Source of the DNA: JAIBJN01 sp963830885
Lineage (GTDB): Bacteria; Actinomycetota; Thermoleophilia; Gaiellales; Gaiellaceae
Direction: 5' to 3'
Length of the DNA: 64,000 nucleotides
NCBI GenBank assembly: GCA_963830885.1
Contig: CAWHOA010000023.1
Coordinates: 1-64,000, forward strand
Positions within the stretch are counted from its first letter, which is position 1. Every line of letters begins with the position of its first letter. The position numbers and the translations under genes were made by a program. This document shows positions 25,560-34,419 of the stretch, in pieces. Under the pieces are notes generated by a model, which saw only the letters and a list, made by a program, of their open reading frames with translations, was not told where the DNA came from and made no database searches.

Positions 25560-26837
25560 TCAGTCCAGGTAGAGCAGGTACGTCTCGCGCTTCGGCTGGG
25601 CCTCGGCGACCGTCTCGCCCGTGGCAAGGTCGACGATCTCGAAGCGCGTGCCGTTGGCCGTGGTCGCGTAGAGAAAGCCGCCGTGCGTCTGCGAGAGGTC
25701 GGCCCCCTTGCGGGCGAGGCTGAAGCGCAGAGCCCCGTCGGGGTCGAAGACCATCACGGTCTGCTCGTCCGAGCCCTCGGTCCACGCCGAGGCGAGGAGC
25801 GCGTCGTCCCTGAACGTGACCCAACCGGGCTGATCGCTCACGCGGCGGGTGCTCCAGTCGGACGGGTCGATGAGGGAGAGGCCGGCCGGCGTTACGTCGA
25901 GGGTGTCGCCCTCCGACGCGTAGGTGTTCCCGCTGACCGCGACCAGGCCCGAGGGTAGCCAGACGGCGTTGCGATCGGGCCCGTCGATCATCTTCGCGTG
26001 CGCGGCGGGCTCCAGCCAGTCGCGCAGGCGGCCGAGCAGCGAGACGGGCTCGGTGAGGTCGTGGTAGCGAACCTGCATCGTGGCGAGATCGACCTCGGCG
26101 ACGCGTCCGCCCGCGGGGACGACGAGCGCACGCGAGCCCGACGGGTCGACCGCGAGCCCGGGGACGGACTGGCGCGCTCGGTAGTCGTCCTCGTCCGAGC
26201 CCTCGACCTGTTCCCAGCCCGCCGGGATCTCGCCGAGCTTCGCGCTGCGAAGCTCGCTTCCGTCGAAGACGACGACCCGAGCGGGGCCGATGCTCGCGGA
26301 AGGAGCGACGAGGAAGACGAGCCCGCTCTCGGTCTCCTCCGCGTACAGGATGGTGCCGCCCAGGTCGTGGACGGCGAGCACCTCACGTGTCTGCGGGTTG
26401 ATCGCGACCGCCCTGGAGGGAACGTCGCCGAGCGCCGCGAGGAGCAGGTCCGGCCGCACCCAGTGGAGCTCCATGACGAACGAGCCGTCCGTCTCGACCG
26501 TCCCGAGCGAGCGCATGCGCTCCAGATCGACGAGCGCGACGCCGGCGCCCTCCTGCGCCCCGACCGCGACGGCCGTGCCGTCCGGCGAGAGCCCGCCGCC
26601 GGCCGCGAAGAACGGCAGCGCGACCGACCGTTCGTCGATCGGCTCGAGGGTCAGGCCGTCGACCCAGGCCAGGCGGCTGCCGGCCCCGTCGCTCGACACG
26701 GCGAGCACCGGCTCCGCGTCGGCCGGCGAGGAGACAGTTGCAGTCGTCGACGCCGTGGGCGGGGACGCCGTGTCGTCGTCTCCTCCGCAACCCCCGAGGG
26801 CGACGATCACCGCGACCGCTAGAAGCCCGAACCTCAT
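25560..26837 (-). CDS. Lipoprotein with a predicted beta-propeller fold
   Basis: A 425-residue protein starting at the ATG at 26837. The signal peptide ends in a lipobox, ALGGC (Cys at about 17), then a Thr/Ser/Ala-rich linker (about 20-45). The rest is repeated beta strands with SPDGTAVAVG, NPQTREVLAVHDLGG and FDPDGALRFSLARKG, typical of WD40/YVTN-like propellers. It should be anchored on the outside of the membrane. No catalytic residues are evident. It is convergent with the thiolase and divergent from the dehydrogenase. Confidence 0.75.
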   Translation of the reverse strand: MRFGLLAVAVIVALGGCGGDDDTASPPTASTTATVSSPADAEPVLAVSSDGAGSRLAWVDGLTLEPIDERSVALPFFAAGGGLSPDGTAVAVGAQEGAGVALVDLERMRSLGTVETDGSFVMELHWVRPDLLLAALGDVPSRAVAINPQTREVLAVHDLGGTILYAEETESGLVFLVAPSASIGPARVVVFDGSELRSAKLGEIPAGWEQVEGSDEDDYRARQSVPGLAVDPSGSRALVVPAGGRVAEVDLATMQVRYHDLTEPVSLLGRLRDWLEPAAHAKMIDGPDRNAVWLPSGLVAVSGNTYASEGDTLDVTPAGLSLIDPSDWSTRRVSDQPGWVTFRDDALLASAWTEGSDEQTVMVFDPDGALRFSLARKGADLSQTHGGFLYATTANGTRFEIVDLATGETVAEAQPKRETYLLYLD

Positions 26838-26888
26838 CTGCTCTCAGTACACCACCAGGCCGATCAGGGTTCCAGTAGGCTCGCCGCG

Positions 26889-27725
26889 ATGCGGTTCGAG
26901 CGCGTTCTCGTCGTCGGAGCCGGCCAGATGGGCGCCGGGATCGCGCAGGTGATGGCCGCCTCGGGGCGTGCCGTCTTCCTCCACGACGCCGCTTCCGGCG
27001 CGGTCGAGAAGAGCCTCGCGAGGATGCGGAAGAGCCTGGAGAAGCTCGCCGCGAAGGGCGCCCCGCACGACCCGGATGAGGTGCTGGCGCGCGTCCGGGC
27101 CGTCGACGAGCTGGTCGACGCCGACCTGCTCGTGGAGGCCGTTGTCGAGGACGCCGGCGTGAAGCGGTCGATCTTCCGCGGGGCCGACGTGGCGCTCGGC
27201 CCGGAGGCGGTGCTCGCGTCGAACACGTCCTCCATTCCCATCGCCTCGCTCGCCGAGGCGACGGGCCGGCCGGAGCGGGTGATCGGCATGCACTTCTTCA
27301 ACCCGGTGCCCGTGATGGCGCTCGTCGAGGTCGTGCGCGCGCCCGGCACGTCCGACGCGACGGTGGCGGAGGTCGTCGCGCTCGCCGAAGAGCTCGGGAA
27401 GACGCCCGCCGAAGTGAACGATTTCCCCGGCTTCGTGTCCAACCGGATCCTCATGCCGCTGATCAACGAGGCCGCCTACGCCCTGCAGGACGGGGTCGCG
27501 GAGGCGGAGGCGATCGACACCATCGCCCGCCTCGGCTTCAACCACCCAATGGGGCCGCTTGCTCTGGCCGACCTGATCGGGCTCGACACCTGCGTCTCCA
27601 TCATGGAGGTGCTGCGGGATGGGCTCGGCGACGCCAAGTACGAGCCTTGCCCCTTGCTCCGCGAGCACGTCGCGGCGGGACGCCTCGGCCGCAAGACGGG
27701 CCAGGGGTTTTACAGTTACCTTTAG
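26889..27725 (+). CDS. 3-hydroxybutyryl-CoA (3-hydroxyacyl-CoA) dehydrogenase
   Basis: A 278-residue NAD-dependent enzyme of normal length. The Rossmann motif GAGQMGAGIA is at 10-19. The catalytic His is in GMHFFNPVPVM near 138, then FPGFVSNRILMPLINEA and NHPMGPLALADLIGLD. It oxidises or reduces 3-hydroxyacyl-CoA next to the thiolase step. TAGGCT ends 7 nt upstream of the ATG with no Shine-Dalgarno sequence, suggesting a leaderless mRNA. Confidence 0.92.
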   Translation: MRFERVLVVGAGQMGAGIAQVMAASGRAVFLHDAASGAVEKSLARMRKSLEKLAAKGAPHDPDEVLARVRAVDELVDADLLVEAVVEDAGVKRSIFRGADVALGPEAVLASNTSSIPIASLAEATGRPERVIGMHFFNPVPVMALVEVVRAPGTSDATVAEVVALAEELGKTPAEVNDFPGFVSNRILMPLINEAAYALQDGVAEAEAIDTIARLGFNHPMGPLALADLIGLDTCVSIMEVLRDGLGDAKYEPCPLLREHVAAGRLGRKTGQGFYSYL

Positions 27726-27808
27726 ACAGAGTTCGTGTCGGAATCTCGCTCTGAGGGGAGCCCGAGAAAACCGATTGCCGTCGTTCGTCCGAACTACCAC
27801 TGCCGAAA

Positions 27809-28876
27809 GTGCGCCTGCTGATCGTTGACGACGATGCCGCGCTCCGCGCGCTCCTGCGCACGACGTTCGAGGTCGTGGACGTCGAGGTGGAGGAATCGGG
27901 GAGCGCCGAGGACGCGCTCGAGTCGGTCGCCCGCGGGCATCCGGACGCCATCGTGCTCGACGTCAGCCTGCCCGGTATGAGCGGCGCCGAGCTCTGCAGG
28001 CGCCTGAAGGCTGACGAGGCAACCCGGAAGATCGCCGTCGTCATCCTTTCCGGGTCGGTGGACGACCCCGCCCCGGCCCGCGAGCTTGGCGCGGACGCCT
28101 TCCTGCGCAAGCCGTTCAGCCCGCTCGAGCTCCTCGACGTCGTCGAGCGGCTCACGGGCGGTCTCGAGGCCGTGCCGCCGCCGGCACGCCGGGAGGGGGT
28201 GGCCGCGGAGGGGCAGCAGCTCCTGCTCTACGCGCGCGACCTCCGCCACCTGCTCGAGATCGAGCGCGGCCAGCGCGTCCTGCTTCAGAACGCCTACAAC
28301 GAGACCGTCGCAGCGCTCGCGAGCGCGCTCGAGTCCAAGGACACCGGCACCCGCGCGCACTCGCAGCGGGTGCAGCGCTACGCGCTCGAGCTGGCGCGGT
28401 CGGTGAGCCCCGACCTCGTGGACGACCCCAGTGCCGAGTACGGCTTCCTCCTCCACGACGTCGGCAAGATCGGGATCCCGGACCGGATCCTCCAGAAGCC
28501 GGGGCCGCTCAACGACGGCGAGACGCGCCTCATGCGGACGCACACGCTGCTCGGCGAGCAGATGCTCGGCGGCGTCGCGTTCCTGCAAGGAGAGGGCCTC
28601 CGCATCGTCCGCTCGCACCACGAGCGGTGGGACGGGAGCGGCTACCCGGACGGCGCGGAGGGCACCGACATCCCGCTCGCGGCGCGCATCTTCGCCGTCG
28701 CAGACTCCCTCGACGCGATGACGAGCGACCGCCCGTACCGGCCCGCGCTCAAGTGGGTCGACGCGGGCCGCGAGATCGTCGGAGAGTCGCGGTCGCAGTT
28801 CGACCCCTCCGTCGTCAAGGCGTTCCTGGATCGCGAGGACCGCCTGCTGGCGATCCGCTCCCAGCTCGCCGCGTAG
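27809..28876 (+). CDS. Response regulator with HD-GYP phosphodiesterase output
   Basis: A 355-residue protein from the GTG at 27809. The receiver domain (1-120) is complete: acidic cluster Asp7-Asp9, phosphoacceptor Asp51 in VLDVSLPG, and Lys101 in LRKPF. A helical linker leads to an HD-GYP domain (about 165-340) with HSQRV, FLLHDVGKIGIPD, RSHHERWDGSGYPDG and FAVADSLDAMTSDRPYR. It is expected to hydrolyse cyclic di-GMP when phosphorylated. No histidine kinase is adjacent. Confidence 0.92.
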   Translation: MRLLIVDDDAALRALLRTTFEVVDVEVEESGSAEDALESVARGHPDAIVLDVSLPGMSGAELCRRLKADEATRKIAVVILSGSVDDPAPARELGADAFLRKPFSPLELLDVVERLTGGLEAVPPPARREGVAAEGQQLLLYARDLRHLLEIERGQRVLLQNAYNETVAALASALESKDTGTRAHSQRVQRYALELARSVSPDLVDDPSAEYGFLLHDVGKIGIPDRILQKPGPLNDGETRLMRTHTLLGEQMLGGVAFLQGEGLRIVRSHHERWDGSGYPDGAEGTDIPLAARIFAVADSLDAMTSDRPYRPALKWVDAGREIVGESRSQFDPSVVKAFLDREDRLLAIRSQLAA

Positions 28877-28915
28877 CCCAACTGCCCGGCGCCTAGCGGC
28901 TCTATACTCGCCGCC

Positions 28916-29494
28916 GTGGCGAGACGCCGGGACGAGCCCGTACGGCTGACGCGGATCTACACCAGGGCCGGGGACGGCGGAGAGACCAGTCTCGGCGACG
29001 GGAGCCGTGTCCCCAAGACCGATCTCCGCATCGAGGCGTACGGGACGGTCGACGAGCTCAACTCCGTGCTGGGGCTCGCGCTCGCCGGTGAGCTTCCCGC
29101 CGAGTTCCGCGGCTGGCTCGAGCAGATCCAGAACGACCTCTTCGACCTCGGCGCCGACCTGTCCGTGCCGCTCGATGACCGCCGCGAGCGCCTGCGCATG
29201 ACCGCGGGTCAGGTCGCGCGGCTGGAGGAGCTCTGCGATCTCGTCAACGAGCGGCTCGAGCCGCTCACGAGCTTCGTCCTCCCCGGCGGCACGGAGGCCG
29301 CCGCGCGCCTCCACGTCGCCCGGTCCGTGAGCCGCCGTGCCGAGCGCCGCGCGGTCGCGCTGGCAGAGGCACAGGGCGCCAACCCCGACGCGCTGTCCTA
29401 CCTGAACCGGCTCTCCGATCTCCTCTTCATCCTCGCCAGGGCCGCGAACGCCGGGTCGCAGGAGCCGCTGTGGAGGCCTGGGAGCTCGCAGTAG
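28916..29494 (+). CDS. PduO-type cob(I)alamin adenosyltransferase
   Basis: A 192-residue enzyme that makes adenosylcobalamin from cob(I)alamin and ATP. The ATP-binding start YTRAGDGGETSLGDG is at residues 15-29, and the conserved RSVSRRAERRAV and SYLNRLSDLLFILAR follow. The GTG start is preceded by TATACT 7 nt upstream, so it is probably leaderless. Methylmalonyl-CoA mutase, which needs this cofactor, is encoded 1.1 kb downstream. The 3' end overlaps the transporter gene by 25 bp. Confidence 0.92.
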   Translation: MARRRDEPVRLTRIYTRAGDGGETSLGDGSRVPKTDLRIEAYGTVDELNSVLGLALAGELPAEFRGWLEQIQNDLFDLGADLSVPLDDRRERLRMTAGQVARLEELCDLVNERLEPLTSFVLPGGTEAAARLHVARSVSRRAERRAVALAEAQGANPDALSYLNRLSDLLFILARAANAGSQEPLWRPGSSQ

Positions 29495-30216
29495 CGTTCG
29501 CCGGCGCCTTCGTCGCCGGCTTCCTCGGATCCGTCGTCGGCCTCGTCCTCGGGAGCCTGCGGCTGCCGGCAATCCTCCTGGCGTCGGGGAGCCCCGCCAC
29601 CGCCGCCGGGACGAACATCGCGGTCAGCGCCGTCGCCGCGCTCTCCGGCGGGCTGACGCACGCGCGCGCGGGGAGGGTGAGCTGGCGCATCGTCGCCTGG
29701 ATGACACCGCCCTCGATCGTCGGAGCGTTCGTCGGTGGCTACTTCGGGCACCTCATACCCTCCGGCCTCCTCCTGGGCGTCATCTCCGTGGTGCTCCTGT
29801 GGAGCGGCCTGGACCTCGTCTTCGAGCTCCGCGCGGCCCCCGAGTCGCACCGGCCGCGGGTCGCAGCCACGGTCTCGGGCGGACTGATCGGGCTGCTCGG
29901 CGGGGCGGTCGGCCTGATCCTGGGGACGCTGCGCATGCCGGCCTTGCTCCGGAGCGTCGGCCTGTCGCCGCACTCCGCGGTCGGCACGAACCTCGTCGTC
30001 GGGTTCTTCCTGGGCGCGGCCGGTTTCGCCGGCCATCTGGTGCGCGGCGAGGTGGACTGGCCCGTGCTCGCAGCCGGCGTGGCGGGTGCAGTCCCCGGGG
30101 CCTGGCTTGGCGCGCGCTCGACCGGGCGGATCGACGAGCCCACGCTGAAGCGCCTGATCGGGATCGCTCTGATCGCCGTCGCCGTCGTCATTGGCGTGAC
30201 GGCGCTCGTGGACTAG
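29470..30216 (+). CDS. TauE/SafE-family membrane transporter
   Basis: A 248-residue protein from the GTG at 29470, which overlaps the preceding gene. It has about eight transmembrane helices in two homologous halves; each half has a GSVVGLVLGSLRLPA- or GGAVGLILGTLRMPA-type motif followed by an AxGTNxxV segment. The family exports or imports sulfur compounds and organic anions. The substrate is unknown; the coupling with the adenosyltransferase does not decide it. Confidence 0.88.
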   Translation: MEAWELAVAFAGAFVAGFLGSVVGLVLGSLRLPAILLASGSPATAAGTNIAVSAVAALSGGLTHARAGRVSWRIVAWMTPPSIVGAFVGGYFGHLIPSGLLLGVISVVLLWSGLDLVFELRAAPESHRPRVAATVSGGLIGLLGGAVGLILGTLRMPALLRSVGLSPHSAVGTNLVVGFFLGAAGFAGHLVRGEVDWPVLAAGVAGAVPGAWLGARSTGRIDEPTLKRLIGIALIAVAVVIGVTALVD

Positions 30217-30249
30217 CTGCTACCGGATTGCCGGGCGGGAGGAGCCGCC

Positions 30250-30381
30250 CTAGCCCTTGGAGACGCTCAGCGCGACCTTCGAGCCGGCGGGCGTGAGGCC
30301 GCTGACGCCGCTCTTGATGACCCTGCCCTTGGCTCGTCGCCGTGGCGCCTCCGTGGGCCGCAAGGGAGGGATGGACGTCAT
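30250..30381 (-). CDS. Possible small basic protein (43 residues) in the gap before the mutase
   Basis: The 375-bp gap from 30217 to 30591 holds the mutase promoter and this short minus-strand frame from the ATG at 30381. The product is Arg/Lys-rich (RRRAKGRVIKSG) and ends ALSVSKG. There is only a weak ribosome binding site and no recognised domain, so it may be chance. The plus-strand side contains TAGAAT (30578-30583), 8 nt before the mutase ATG. Confidence 0.22.
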   Translation of the reverse strand: MTSIPPLRPTEAPRRRAKGRVIKSGVSGLTPAGSKVALSVSKG

Positions 30382-30591
30382 CGGTTCTCTGACGCGCGAA
30401 ACGTTCTCGTGGTCGAACGCATCGGCGCGGGAGTAGGCTGGCCGCTTCAATCCGGTATGAAAACGAGATGAGCTGGGCCCGACCACCCGTCCGGGTGAGC
30501 GAGGCCTCCCCCGGGGAGGAGAACCCTCAGTCTCGACATGAACTAGAGGGTTTGCAGAGGTCGGCACGGGCTGCGCGTAGAATCCGGAGTC

Positions 30592-32256
30592 ATGGCCACG
30601 ACCGAGGACCGCCCCGGTCTCGACGCGACCGAAGCCTGGCGCCGCGACCTCTACGAGGCCACGCCCGAGCGCGACGCGCTCTTCACGACCATGTCCGGCC
30701 TGCCGGTCGAGCCGCTCTACACGCCCGACAACGTCGAGACCGACTACGAGCGCGACCTCGGCTACCCGGGCGTCTACCCCTACACGCGCGGGGTCTACCC
30801 CTCGATGCACCGGGGGAAGCTCTGGACGATGCGCCAGTTCGCCGGCTTCGGCACGGCCGAGGAGACGAACGTCCGCTTCCGCTACCTCCTCGAGCACGGC
30901 CAGACCGGGCTCTCGACCGCCTTCGACATGCCGACCCTGATGGGCTACGACTCCGACCACCCGAAGTCGCTCGGCGAGGTCGGGCGCGAGGGCGTCGCCG
31001 TCGACTCGCTCGCGGACATGGAGGAGCTGTTCTCGGGCATCCCGCTCGACGAGGTCTCGACGTCGATGACGATCAACGCGCCCGCCGCGATGCTGCTCGC
31101 GTTCTACATCTGCGTCGGCGAGCAGCAGGGGGTCGGCAGGGACAAGCTGCGCGGGACGATCCAGACCGACATCCTCAAGGAGTACATCGCGCAGAAGGAG
31201 TGGATCTTCCCGCCCGAGCCGTCCATGCGGCTGTGCGTGGACATGATCGAGTTCTGCGCCCGCGAGGTGCCGCTGTGGCACCCGGTCTCGATCTCCGGCT
31301 ACCACATCCGGGAGGCCGGCTCGACCGCCGCCCAGGAGCTCGCCTTCACCCTCGCCGACGGCTTCGCCTACGTCGAGGCGGCCATGGCCCGTGGGCTCGC
31401 GGTCGACGACTTCGCGCCCCGGCTCTCCTTCTTCTTCAACGCGCACATCGACTTCTTCGAGGAGGTCGCCAAGTACCGCGCGGCGAGGCGGATCTGGGCA
31501 CGCGAGCTCCGGGAGCGCTACGGCGCCAAGAGCCCGCGCTCCTGGCTGATGCGCTTCCACGCCCAGACCGCCGGCGTCTCCCTCACCGCCCAGCAGCCCG
31601 AGGTCAACATCGTGCGCACGGCGGTCGAGGCCCTGGCGGCGGTCCTCGGCGGCTGCCAGTCGCTGCACACGAACTCCTTCGACGAGGCACTCGCGCTTCC
31701 GACGGAGCACGCGGTCAAGATCGCCCTCCGGACGCAGCAGGTGCTGGCGCACGAGACCGGCGTCGCCTCGACGATCGACCCGCTTGGTGGCTCCTACTTC
31801 GTCGAGGACCTGACGAACCGGCTGGAGGCGGAGGCCTACGACTACTTCGACCGCATCCGCGGGCTCGGCGGCGTCGTCGCGGCGATCAAGGAGAACTTCT
31901 TCCAGCGGGAGATCGCCGAGGCGTCGTTCAGGTTCCAGAGCGAGCTCGAGGCCGGGCAGCGCGTGATCGTCGGCGTCAACCGGTTCCAGGAGCCCGACGA
32001 GCAGCCGATCGAGATCCTGAGGATCGACCAGGCGCTCGAGGACAAGCAGGTCGACCGGGTCAAGGCCGTGCGAGCCCGGCGGGACGCCGCCGCGGCCGAG
32101 TCGGCCCTCTCCCGCCTGAAGGCGGACGCCGCGGTCGAGGACCGGAACCTCATGCCGGCGATCGTCGACGCCTCGCGCGTGTACGTGACCATGGGCGAGA
32201 TGTGCGACGCCCTCCGAGAGGTCTGGGGCACCTGGCGCGAGACCCCCGTGTTCTAG
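30592..32256 (+). CDS. Methylmalonyl-CoA mutase family large subunit (catalytic domain only)
   Basis: A 554-residue TIM-barrel subunit without the C-terminal cobalamin-binding domain. Family motifs: YPYTRGVYPSMHRGKLWTMR, AGFGTAEETN, STAFDMPTLMGYDSDHP, DEVSTSMTINAPA, SISGYHIREAGSTAAQELAFT. It is the acyl-CoA mutase type that works with a separate small B12-binding subunit, not found in this window. Methylmalonyl-CoA is the likely substrate; isobutyryl- or ethylmalonyl-CoA mutase cannot be excluded. Leaderless promoter element TAGAAT at 30578-30583. Confidence 0.88.
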   Translation: MATTEDRPGLDATEAWRRDLYEATPERDALFTTMSGLPVEPLYTPDNVETDYERDLGYPGVYPYTRGVYPSMHRGKLWTMRQFAGFGTAEETNVRFRYLLEHGQTGLSTAFDMPTLMGYDSDHPKSLGEVGREGVAVDSLADMEELFSGIPLDEVSTSMTINAPAAMLLAFYICVGEQQGVGRDKLRGTIQTDILKEYIAQKEWIFPPEPSMRLCVDMIEFCAREVPLWHPVSISGYHIREAGSTAAQELAFTLADGFAYVEAAMARGLAVDDFAPRLSFFFNAHIDFFEEVAKYRAARRIWARELRERYGAKSPRSWLMRFHAQTAGVSLTAQQPEVNIVRTAVEALAAVLGGCQSLHTNSFDEALALPTEHAVKIALRTQQVLAHETGVASTIDPLGGSYFVEDLTNRLEAEAYDYFDRIRGLGGVVAAIKENFFQREIAEASFRFQSELEAGQRVIVGVNRFQEPDEQPIEILRIDQALEDKQVDRVKAVRARRDAAAAESALSRLKADAAVEDRNLMPAIVDASRVYVTMGEMCDALREVWGTWRETPVF

Positions 32257-32539
32257 GACCGACCCTCCCAGAGCCTTCCAGTCGACACTCCTGTGGGAGT
32301 CTCGTCGAACGGCTAGTAGCCGCTGCCCGGCGGGTCCAGTAGGCTCGCGTCACACTGAGCGCCGGTTGGCCGCAGCCGACGCTCATGCGAGGGCGTCGTG
32401 AGCCTTCCCTCTGACCGGCCCTCGCGCCGGGGTGAGCGGGTCGTCCCGGGGACCAAGCGGGATGGCCCGCCTCCCCCATCCGGGGGATAGACGCGGGCGC
32501 CGACCTCGGCGAGATTGTCGGGACGCTCCTCCAGGGCGC

Positions 32540-32576
32540 GCGCGGCCGCCCCCGATTGGTCGGGGGGTGGCCGCGC
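32540..32576. terminator. Hairpin between convergent mutase and LuxR-type gene
   Basis: The 355-bp gap 32257-32611 has no coding signal. It contains a strong stem: GCGCGGCC (32540-32547) with GGCCGCGC (32569-32576), continued by CCCCCGA with TCGGGGG around a TTGG loop. A short T-run (CCCGTTTC) follows on the plus strand. It probably terminates the mutase transcript. A weaker stem (GACACTCC, GGAGTCTC) lies near 32284-32303. Confidence 0.65.
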
Positions 32577-32611
32577 CCCGTTTCTGAGAACGAACTGGGC
32601 GGTTAGATGCT

Positions 32612-33286
32612 CTAAGCCGCCGCGGTGCTCTGCGGCGTCGACTGGAGTGGCAGCAGGCCGTGCACCTGTGCCCACCGGCTCGCCTCCGTCCTGTTGGAGA
32701 CGTTCAGCTTCCGGTAGATGTTCGACAGGTGGAACTTGACGGTCTGCTCCGTCACCCAGAGCATGCGCGCGAGCTGCGCGTTCGAGTGCCCCTCGGCCAC
32801 GAGCGTGAGGATCTCCAGCTCGCGGCGTGTGAGGCCCCATGCCTCCTCGATCGACTCGCGGGAGCTCCGGCTCTTGCCGTTGTGCCCGCGGGCGAAGTAG
32901 ATCGAGTGGTCGAACGCCTGCCGGATGGCCGAGGCCAGGTCGTCGGCGTGCGCCGTCTTCAGGACGTATGCCTCGGCGCCCGCCGCGAGGGCCGCGTCGA
33001 CGTACTGGGGATCGGAGTACGCCGAAAGGACGATCACCTTGAGCTCAGGCGCCCGCTGCTTGGCGAGCGCGAGGCACTCCAGGCCGTCCATCTGGCCGTT
33101 CTCCATCTCGATCCCGGTAACCAGCAGGCTCGGCGCGTGCTCCTCGATCAGTGCGAGGGCGTGCTCGGGCGAGGTCGCCTTTCCCTTGACCTCGATCCCG
33201 ATACGGGCGAGAACCTGCTCGACCCCCTCCAGCCAGAGGGGATGCTCATCCAGCAATACCGCAGTGCGATGCTCGGAAGGACTCAT
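32612..33286 (-). CDS. LuxR/NarL-type response regulator lacking the phosphoacceptor Asp
   Basis: A 224-residue protein with receiver (1-125) and LuxR helix-turn-helix (150-210: GLTRRELEILTLVAEGHSNAQLA, then TVKFHLSNIYRKLNVSNRTEA). In the receiver, the acidic pair is Asp13-Glu14 and the conserved Lys110 (YVLKTA) is present. The position of the phosphorylated Asp in the usual DIEMP strand is Gly58 in VTGIEM, so phosphorylation is not expected. It may be an atypical, ligand- or partner-controlled regulator. Target genes are unknown; no sensor kinase is adjacent. Confidence 0.85.
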   Translation of the reverse strand: MSPSEHRTAVLLDEHPLWLEGVEQVLARIGIEVKGKATSPEHALALIEEHAPSLLVTGIEMENGQMDGLECLALAKQRAPELKVIVLSAYSDPQYVDAALAAGAEAYVLKTAHADDLASAIRQAFDHSIYFARGHNGKSRSSRESIEEAWGLTRRELEILTLVAEGHSNAQLARMLWVTEQTVKFHLSNIYRKLNVSNRTEASRWAQVHGLLPLQSTPQSTAAA

Positions 33287-33451
33287 CGAAAGGGCCGCCT
33301 TTCGATCGGACTACACGAAGGACTTAGACCATAGCCCATCTTTCGTCGTGTGCAAAGGCCCGGGGAGAAACTCGTGGAAACTCCCTGCTCCTGGCGGCGT
33401 CCACCCCTTGGGGGCGGTGGCGACAAATCGCGCGCCCCCTCGAACGTCTAG

Positions 33452-34399
33452 CTACGGCTCCAGGAGGAGTGGCGGCGCGTGCAGGTATGCGGCGGCACGG
33501 CGCTTGCGCTCGATGTCCTCGTAGACGCGCTCGACGACCTCCGTCGGGAGGCCGGCTGCGGCCGCGGCGACCTCGGCGGAGGCGCCCTCGTTGAGCGCAT
33601 AGAGGCAGAGGTCGAGCTTGTCGAACGGGACGGAGAAGTAGAACTCCTCCTGGCTCTGCTCGAGGGCGTAGGTGTCGGTCGTCGGCGGCCGCTCGCGGAT
33701 CACGGCGGGCACCCCGACCTCCTCGGCGAGCTGGTAGACCTGGGTCTTGTAGAGGTGGGCGATCGGCTTCACGTCGGCGGAGCCGTCGCCGTTCTTGACG
33801 AAGAAACCCTGGTCGTACTCGAGCCGGTTCGGCGTCCCTACGACGGCGTAGTCGAGACGGTCGGCGTGGTAGTACTCGAGCATCTTGCGGACGCGTTGCT
33901 TGAAGTTCGTCGCGGCGACGACCTCGCGGTAGGCGGTCGCCGTCAGCCGGGCCTCGAGGCGCTCGCCATCGGGCGACTCGGCGACGACGGTGAAGAGGCT
34001 GTAGCGCGAGCCGCCGAGCAGGCTGGGGAGGACGATCTTCGCCTTCCAGCCGTCGGCGTACTCGGGCATGACCGTGCGGATGGCGGCGTCGCGGCGCTCG
34101 TAGCAGCCGGCCGCCCGGAGGAGCTCGGTGACGTCCTCGAGCACGGTCTCCACGCCGGCCGCCTCGGCGGCGACGTTGGAGAGGTCGAGCGTGTCCGAGG
34201 CCGACTCGCCCTCGGGCATGAGAACGCCGAGGACACGCTCGGGCCCGAAGGCCTTGGCGCAGAGGTGCGCGACGAGGCTCGAGTCGACGCCGCCGGAGAG
34301 ACCGACGACGGCGCCGCGGCGGCGCAGGTCCTTGTAGACGACCTGGCGCAGGCGCTCGGCGATCTCGTCGGCGGTCGTCGCCGCGTCGGGGAGTCGCAG
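33452..34399 (-). CDS. NadE-like ammonia-dependent ATP pyrophosphatase (NAD synthase family)
   Basis: About 315 residues. The ATP-binding P-loop GLSGGVDSSLVAHL is near residues 33-46, MPEGESASDTLDLS near 61, and the C-terminal GTPNRLEYDQGFFVKNGDGSADVKPIAHLYKTQV is diagnostic of NadE. There is no glutaminase domain. Only a CTG at 34399 or another noncanonical codon can serve as start, because a TGA at 34414-34412 closes the frame upstream; a one-base indel near the start is an alternative. The gene follows the acyl carrier protein gene directly and faces away from an asparagine-synthase-like gene. It may be a genuine NAD synthase or an amide-forming paralogue dedicated to this island. Confidence 0.75.
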   Translation of the reverse strand: MRLPDAATTADEIAERLRQVVYKDLRRRGAVVGLSGGVDSSLVAHLCAKAFGPERVLGVLMPEGESASDTLDLSNVAAEAAGVETVLEDVTELLRAAGCYERRDAAIRTVMPEYADGWKAKIVLPSLLGGSRYSLFTVVAESPDGERLEARLTATAYREVVAATNFKQRVRKMLEYYHADRLDYAVVGTPNRLEYDQGFFVKNGDGSADVKPIAHLYKTQVYQLAEEVGVPAVIRERPPTTDTYALEQSQEEFYFSVPFDKLDLCLYALNEGASAEVAAAAAGLPTEVVERVYEDIERKRRAAAYLHAPPLLLEP

Positions 34400-34419
34400 A
34401 GCCTCGGGCGGTCAGCGGC

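Noticed and set aside
27794..29572. 592-codon minus-strand ORF opposite the HD-GYP and PduO genes
   Set aside because: No recognisable domain; both genes on the plus strand have full motif sets.
30250..31752. 500-codon minus-strand ORF opposite the mutase gene
   Set aside because: Low-complexity charged sequence antisense to a clearly conserved enzyme; only its last 43 codons lie outside and are listed separately as a doubtful ORF.
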